A stretch of DNA of 64,000 nucleotides from Arabidopsis thaliana. Its lineage: Eukaryota > Streptophyta > Magnoliopsida > Brassicales > Brassicaceae. Both the position numbers and the translations under genes were made by a program. Positions 58,872 to 64,000 of the stretch are shown here, piece by piece (position 1 is the first letter of the stretch; each line of letters opens with the position of its first letter). The notes under the pieces were generated by a model. The model was not told the origin of the DNA, made no database searches, and worked only from the letters and a program-made list of their open reading frames with translations. The stretch spans positions 9,301,001 through 9,365,000 of the forward strand of contig NC_003075.7 in assembly GCF_000001735.4 (NCBI RefSeq), given 5' to 3'.

Positions 58872-61175
58872 TTTTTCAACACAAAAAAAACACGAAGAAA
58901 ATAAAAAGAATAATAACGGACAAATCAGTTGGAACCCATTTGGTAACCGAACAGAAGGATTCGATTTTGTGGGGGAACTAAAAAAGCAGAGAAACACTAA
59001 TTAAGTTTTTGGTTTTGTTGTTGTTGATAAATGAAAATAGAAAAGATGCTTTGTTTGTGATCTCTCTTTTTGGTAATGTGTAATGCTTGAAGTTGAAACT
59101 TTCTCTATCTTTCACTTCTTGCTTTTAAAGACATGTGTCCATTACATTGCATTGGTTTTATTATGGAGTGTCTCGCCATTATAGCTTTTTGGGGAAGCGC
59201 AGATTTTAATTTATTTTTAGTCTAAAACGGTGATTATTTTTATAACACATAGAGTCCTCAAATTTTGGTGCAATGGATTTAATATGTATGAAATAAGACA
59301 AAACAAAAATTTGAGAGCGGTTAGCTTAATTTGTTAAGAAATAAATATTTCGGTGAGTCTGATATTTCTTAAATAGAACAAATAAATAAATAAATAAAAT
59401 TCGCCAAATCGGCTAGGCAAAAATTTAAGATTATTCAAATTGTCAAGATTTTTATTTGGGAAGTTGCCACTATATTAATAAAATTTGGAATATAAAACCA
59501 TAGTTTTGATTGGTAAAATAACGTAATAAAAATAGCAAAATTATAAAACAAGATTCTATTTATTTAAGACTAAAGAATAATATGTTTATTTTGTCAGTAA
59601 AGTCATTTAAAAAAAGGTGGAATGATCGATCATAAATCGCCCTCACACAAATTTATGTTAAAGATGAAATTCTGTACTACAGTGAAGTTTAAAAACATGC
59701 AGAGTATGAAAAAGAAAGATAAACCAAAAAGAAAGGAGAAGAAGGAAAAAAAGACAGATGCAATAAACTCCGTCAGATTCGGGGACCTTGGCCTTTTCTC
59801 GGGGGAGTAACAAAAATATTTATCAGTGTTCTTCTTTTGTTTGTATTCTTATTTTTGGATATATAATACGACATCTTACCATCTTCTCCTTTATTCGTTT
59901 TACGTATCTGACTATCTGTTCACTCTTTACTTCCTTCTTTTTTTCTTGCATGCAAATATGGAATGTCTTCATATTTGTATTTGTCACAGTCTCACAGATA
60001 AATCATATGTGTATGCCATGTGCCTACCTACCTATAATCATTTTTATTGGTAAAAAAAGCTTCCTATTCTAATATCCTTGTTAATGCTAATGAGATGGTT
60101 TAGTGATCTGTTTTCATACCGAAATGTTTTAGTTATTTAACCCAAAACACCAAAGGATGGTTTAGTGATTCGTTTTCACACCGAAATAGTTTTATGATCA
60201 AAATATTTTCTAGGGATCAGTTTTAACTAGAAAACTAGACTAGAGTCTATAACGAATTAGTTATTTTATAATAAATGATGTGCCTATGAAAGATTTTTAA
60301 TTGGAGATGTATAATATTGGAGATGTTGTGTGGAGTGTAAAATATGGTAGGTGAAGCGTAAGATAAGAAAAAATGAGGAGTGTAAGAAAGAAAAGAGCAA
60401 AAGTGGGGATGCTTACACGTCAACAATCCTCAGTCTCTTTTCCAATGACTTGTGAAGCGTGTTATCGTCTCTCTTTTCTCCCCCTCTTTTTTTCCCAACA
60501 AATATAATATGCGATCTATCTAAATATATTAAGTTAAGAGTTTAATCTTTATCCACATACATTTTTTTCTTTTGTAACATCTGTTATCCATATCATGAAA
60601 ATTTAATGCGTTTAAAAGCTTAGAAACATTTCACGCTGACCAAAAAAAAGAAAAGTTCACGCTCAAAACACTTAAGACTTAGTTTTATAGACCCTAACTA
60701 GTATCAAAACCCCTTGGTGTGAAATAAAAGGCATCTTGAATATGCAGAAACTCATATTAGCTCCTAAACCGGTTCAAAACATTCTAATGACTAATGAGTT
60801 GTGCCACGTACGAACAGACAAAAGGTTACAGTCTCAAGTTCTGAAGTCTGTGAACATACATAGTCTTCTCACGTGCCCACGCGTCTACAACTACAACCGT
60901 CGCCAACTCACGTGACTTTTTACCTCTTCTTTTTTTTTTTAATTTTTTTTTAAACCACTTTTTGCTTCTTCATACTACGAATAATCATGGTAAAGCTTTA
61001 TGAAAGATTATAAAAACCATAGGACAAAGAAAACAAAATTTCGAACATCTTAACCAGTTTTGTTCTAAATTATGATATTACAACAATAATTTAAATTGTT
61101 TAAACCCTTCTCAATGAAATGTCCTTCTTCTCGTGGGATTGTCCTTCGATATCTTCTCAAAAATGCTTTTTCCTT
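58872..61175. other. 2.3-kb intergenic region
   Basis: Holds the transporter promoter and the RH28 3-prime flank. Includes an AAAT-type microsatellite near 59381-59400 and the short direct repeats listed separately. No coding gene supported; the 59622-60072 frames are composition artefacts. Confidence 0.4.
60092..60198. repeat. Diverged tandem repeat, 65-bp period
   Basis: GATGGTTTAGTGAT(C/T) followed by TGTTTTCA(T/C)ACCGAAAT occurs at about 60092 and 60157, with a weaker third copy near 60205 (GATCAGTTTTAACTAG). Non-coding. Confidence 0.6.
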
Positions 61176-61627
61176 TTACCTACGCTTATATCTGCACGAT
61201 AAAAGTAGAAAATACCGAGTTAAACCAACAAATTACAATTTATGTTACTGGTAAATTTCATGTTTATGATGAAATGTTTCTTACCTGGCTTTGCTCTTGA
61301 ATGAGTTCTTCGACTTCGTCCGAGGTTTTGCTGCAGCCGCGGCACCGCCTCTGCCCTGTTTCTTCTCGCCCATATCACTCTTGAACAGATCTTTCATCTC
61401 TTCACCACGAGGCTGGTTTCTTGGTTTACTCCGGCTTTGTTTCTTGTCCGGCTTTGGTCTCTCCATCTTACCGGAATCAATTGCTCTCTGTTTTGCTTTC
61501 ACCGCTTTTGCTCTCATGTAACCAAGATCCTTTAGTGTCAATCCCTTCTTATCTGTCTCCTGTTTTTTCTTGTCTTTCCCCTGAAAAAAAACACACATTT
61601 AAAATCAATACAATGTTTGTCATCCCG

Positions 61628-61681
<54 letters not shown>

Positions 61682-64000
61682 TGTGTATCTCTGAAATACT
61701 TACTCTTGATCTTCCTCTCTTTTCGTCTCCTTCTTCGTCTTCTTCCTCTTCTTCTCCTTCGTTATCTTCTAGCATCTCTCTGGCAGCTTCTAGCTTTCTA
61801 CGTTTTTTCCTAGGAAGATTCTTCTGTACTTGCATGGTCAAGAGAATTGTAAGTTCTCTAGGAAGAAGCAATCAACACTAAACTAGAACGATAATGCAAC
61901 TGAATAGTGAAGAGCTTCTTGATAAACAGACCTCGCGTTCACGTTTTCTCTTCTCCTTCATCTTGAGGTCCTCTGCTCTATCAGCACTAACTAGTTCGCC
62001 TCCAGCAGGGTTCCCTGCAGAATCCTATTCAGAGAAAGTATAAAGAATGATTCAGACAAGTGTATCCCTCTCTCTACAACAACAACCTCAGGAAATTAAA
62101 AGAACACCTTTTCAGCCTGTGCCACGAGCTTCTTCTCCTTCTCTGTCATGAACCAAGTCCTTTTTGGGCGTGCATATATTTCATCTCTGTGCTCAAGCAT
62201 GTTCTCCGCCTGCAGAAACAAGCCCATAATCACGAATTTGAAATTATTCCCACAATAATTGAACAAAGACAAGAACCAAAGCTGCCTACCTTTGCAAATT
62301 CCATTTCAGCTTTCCTTAGAGCTCGCTCATCCCTGAAATTGATGAAAACACCTCAAAGCTTAAGTATACAGATCAACCAATTCTCCTGGGATACCATAAT
62401 TCTTTGATGAGTGTGAATGAAACCTCTCTGCTGAAATAACAGCGGAATATTGATCTTCCATTTCATCGATTATCTGAGACCACTTGACGATTGACTGCTC
62501 TGGGATGACTCGGCTCTTCAACTTTGAACCCACCTTCTTTGCCTTTAAACAAAGAAACAAAGTCGATTCAAATGTCTAAACAAAGCGATAATGAATTGGG
62601 TAAAAGCAAGATCCATGTATGTCTGATGATTCACTTACAATGACTTTCAAAAGGGATCGGTCACTATCAGTCACAAACGTTACAGCATAACCTTCCCTTC
62701 CAGCCCTAGCTGTTCTACCAACTCTGTGAACATAACTGCAAAATCAAAGGAAAACATATTGTCCTCACATCAGTTAAAGAGAACAAAACTAGTAGCTTTT
62801 TAATTTAATCATAATACAGGAAATATATCTTGTTTACCTGTCTATTTCCCGAGGACAAGCATAATTTATAACTGTTTGAACACCAATGATGTCAAGTCCC
62901 TGGAATGATCAAAGCAGACAGTGTTCAAGAGGTTAAATAGCAGAGCTACTGAGAAGAGAATCTTGAAAATAAGTTTTTTGCTTCTTATACTTACTCGAGC
63001 GGCTACATCGGTAGCAATGAGAAAATCGACCTCCTGCTTTCTGAAAAGCTCCAGAGACTGCAAAATGATACCATTAAGTACTTGCAAACAGAGAACAGAA
63101 ATATTCATGTACAAATAAAGCTGATGTGCCCAAGTTTCTTACATCAAGACGTTGTGCTTGAGTTAGGTTTCCATGAAGCTCAGCTGCTTTGAGGCCAGCT
63201 AATCCGAATAAAATTTTCAGTCTATGTGCAGCTTGTTTTGTTCCACTGGCGCAAGAAGGGACAAAAAATTCTCTCAGCTGAAATACAAAATGCCAAACTA
63301 TGCAAGCACTTTATGGAACTTGGATTTGAAAGGCATCATATTTATAGTGGCTTCTAACCTAAAGATAATGACTTTTGATTTAAAAGTCCTTGTGCACAAT
63401 GATAGAAGAACAGCTTCCTGATTTGCCTCACGAGTCCTGCGTATTCTTACCACCCTACAGTTAGGAGATCACGAGTTAGCTAATTGGCATACATGATGTA
63501 TATTCATAAGCTATTTGTGGATAAATATTTTGGCTCTTGAAAAGGTTGAAAATGATAAGTAGTGGCTGACATACTCCTCAGTCAAGCCTGGTGGCCTTCT
63601 AGCTGATGGATCAGCTGAGAGCCGCAACGGTTTGTTCAAGGAAAGTTTGACTAGCTCTTTAACTTCTTCAGTCATTGTGGCTGAGAAGAGCATTGTTTGC
63701 CTTCTCTTGGGACATAAGCGAACCTGCATATAGATGTGGACTCAAATATAAATCAAATAACGAACAGCATAACATAATCTCTCCTGTTAAGTCAAATTAT
63801 ATAGTGTCCACTTCTTCAGATTAGAAACTAACAAAGACAAGAAGTTATTGACTACAATTCAATACTAGGTGTCACAGGAACCGACCGTACGAAAGAGATA
63901 AACGCAAAGAAATCAGAAAGATACCAGCTCTGTGATTTCAGTGGCAAACCCAGTCTGTAGAAGGCGGTCTGCCTCATCAAGGATTAAAACCGCTAGATCA
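61176..64000 (-). CDS. RH28: DEAD-box RNA helicase, C-terminal part (5-prime end outside the window)
   Basis: Exons in the window, 5-prime to 3-prime: beyond 64000-63925, 63575-63723, 63359-63454, 63143-63245, 62995-63057, 62838-62899, 62639-62735, 62424-62542, 62290-62332, 62108-62209, 61932-62024, 61704-61823, 61285-61580 and 61176-61191. Phases close, and the last exon is only 16 nt (ending RYKRR). Motifs: II in [16 protein letters not shown] in MLFSATM, IV-V in [13 protein letters not shown] and [21 protein letters not shown]. The tail is very basic and acidic by turns ([18 protein letters not shown], then KKQ-rich), as in the Drs1/DDX27 branch that matures the large ribosomal subunit in the nucleolus. 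Without the 16-nt exon the frame would stop one codon after KAR. Matches my memory of At4g16630. Confidence 0.93.
61630..61678. repeat. (GA)n microsatellite in an RH28 intron
   Basis: About 24 uninterrupted GA units (CT on the coding strand) within the intron between exons 61704-61823 and 61285-61580, forming a long pyrimidine tract upstream of the acceptor. Likely polymorphic. Confidence 0.95.

Overview
The window is nuclear DNA of a plant, almost certainly Arabidopsis thaliana. Genes are intron-rich with short AT-rich GT-AG introns, promoters carry site II (TGGGCC/T) and AAACCCTA motifs, and the gene order matches what I remember of chromosome 4 near At4g16500 to At4g16630. Locus names come from memory, not from a search. 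Exon coordinates were placed by hand; for the intact genes the reading phases close exactly.

Layout. 0.5-7.1 kb: a secreted phytocystatin (CYS4) and a YbaK-domain gene diverge from one promoter, followed by the peptide hormone precursor GLV1/RGF6 and the autophagy modifier ATG8F. 8.6-14.7 kb: a decayed PPR gene, a gene fragment, a DUF577 gene with a probable late frameshift, a LENG1-like CIR_N-domain gene and dispersed repeats. 14.8-27.8 kb: a tandem cluster of HSP20-like genes on the minus strand. 28.9-30.4 kb: a secreted aspartyl protease. 33.9-41.6 kb: HINT4, the arginine methyltransferase PRMT7 and an organelle-type PP2C phosphatase. 44.2-51.7 kb: two glycosyltransferases, CSLA1 (GT2) and PGSIP8 (GT8). 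53.6-64.0 kb: a single-finger C2H2 repressor, the UMAMIT/WAT1 transporter At4g16620, and the C-terminal half of DEAD-box helicase RH28, cut by the window edge.

The HSP20-like cluster is the most unusual part. Each gene encodes two alpha-crystallin-like domains joined by a linker built from symmetrical phase 1-1 microexons of 21-51 nt, many encoding an RG-x-x-P motif. The linker holds two, four or five microexons depending on the paralogue. The first domain carries a conserved CxCC motif. I call the units A, B, C (split), D-prime (fragment), E1, D and E2. Unit C is split by about 3.1 kb made of a truncated LTR plus a nearly identical copy of a 2.8-kb segment lying 5.4 kb away (the 5-prime part of D plus all of E). 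D carries an 8-bp frameshift and E a 1-nt C-terminal frameshift.

A second notable lesion is in CSLA1: an internal exon of 3n+1 nt (about 58 nt) is absent, so the flanking exons join to give an immediate stop. These changes suggest either a natural accession with allelic lesions or errors in an older assembly. The checks given with each finding would separate the two.
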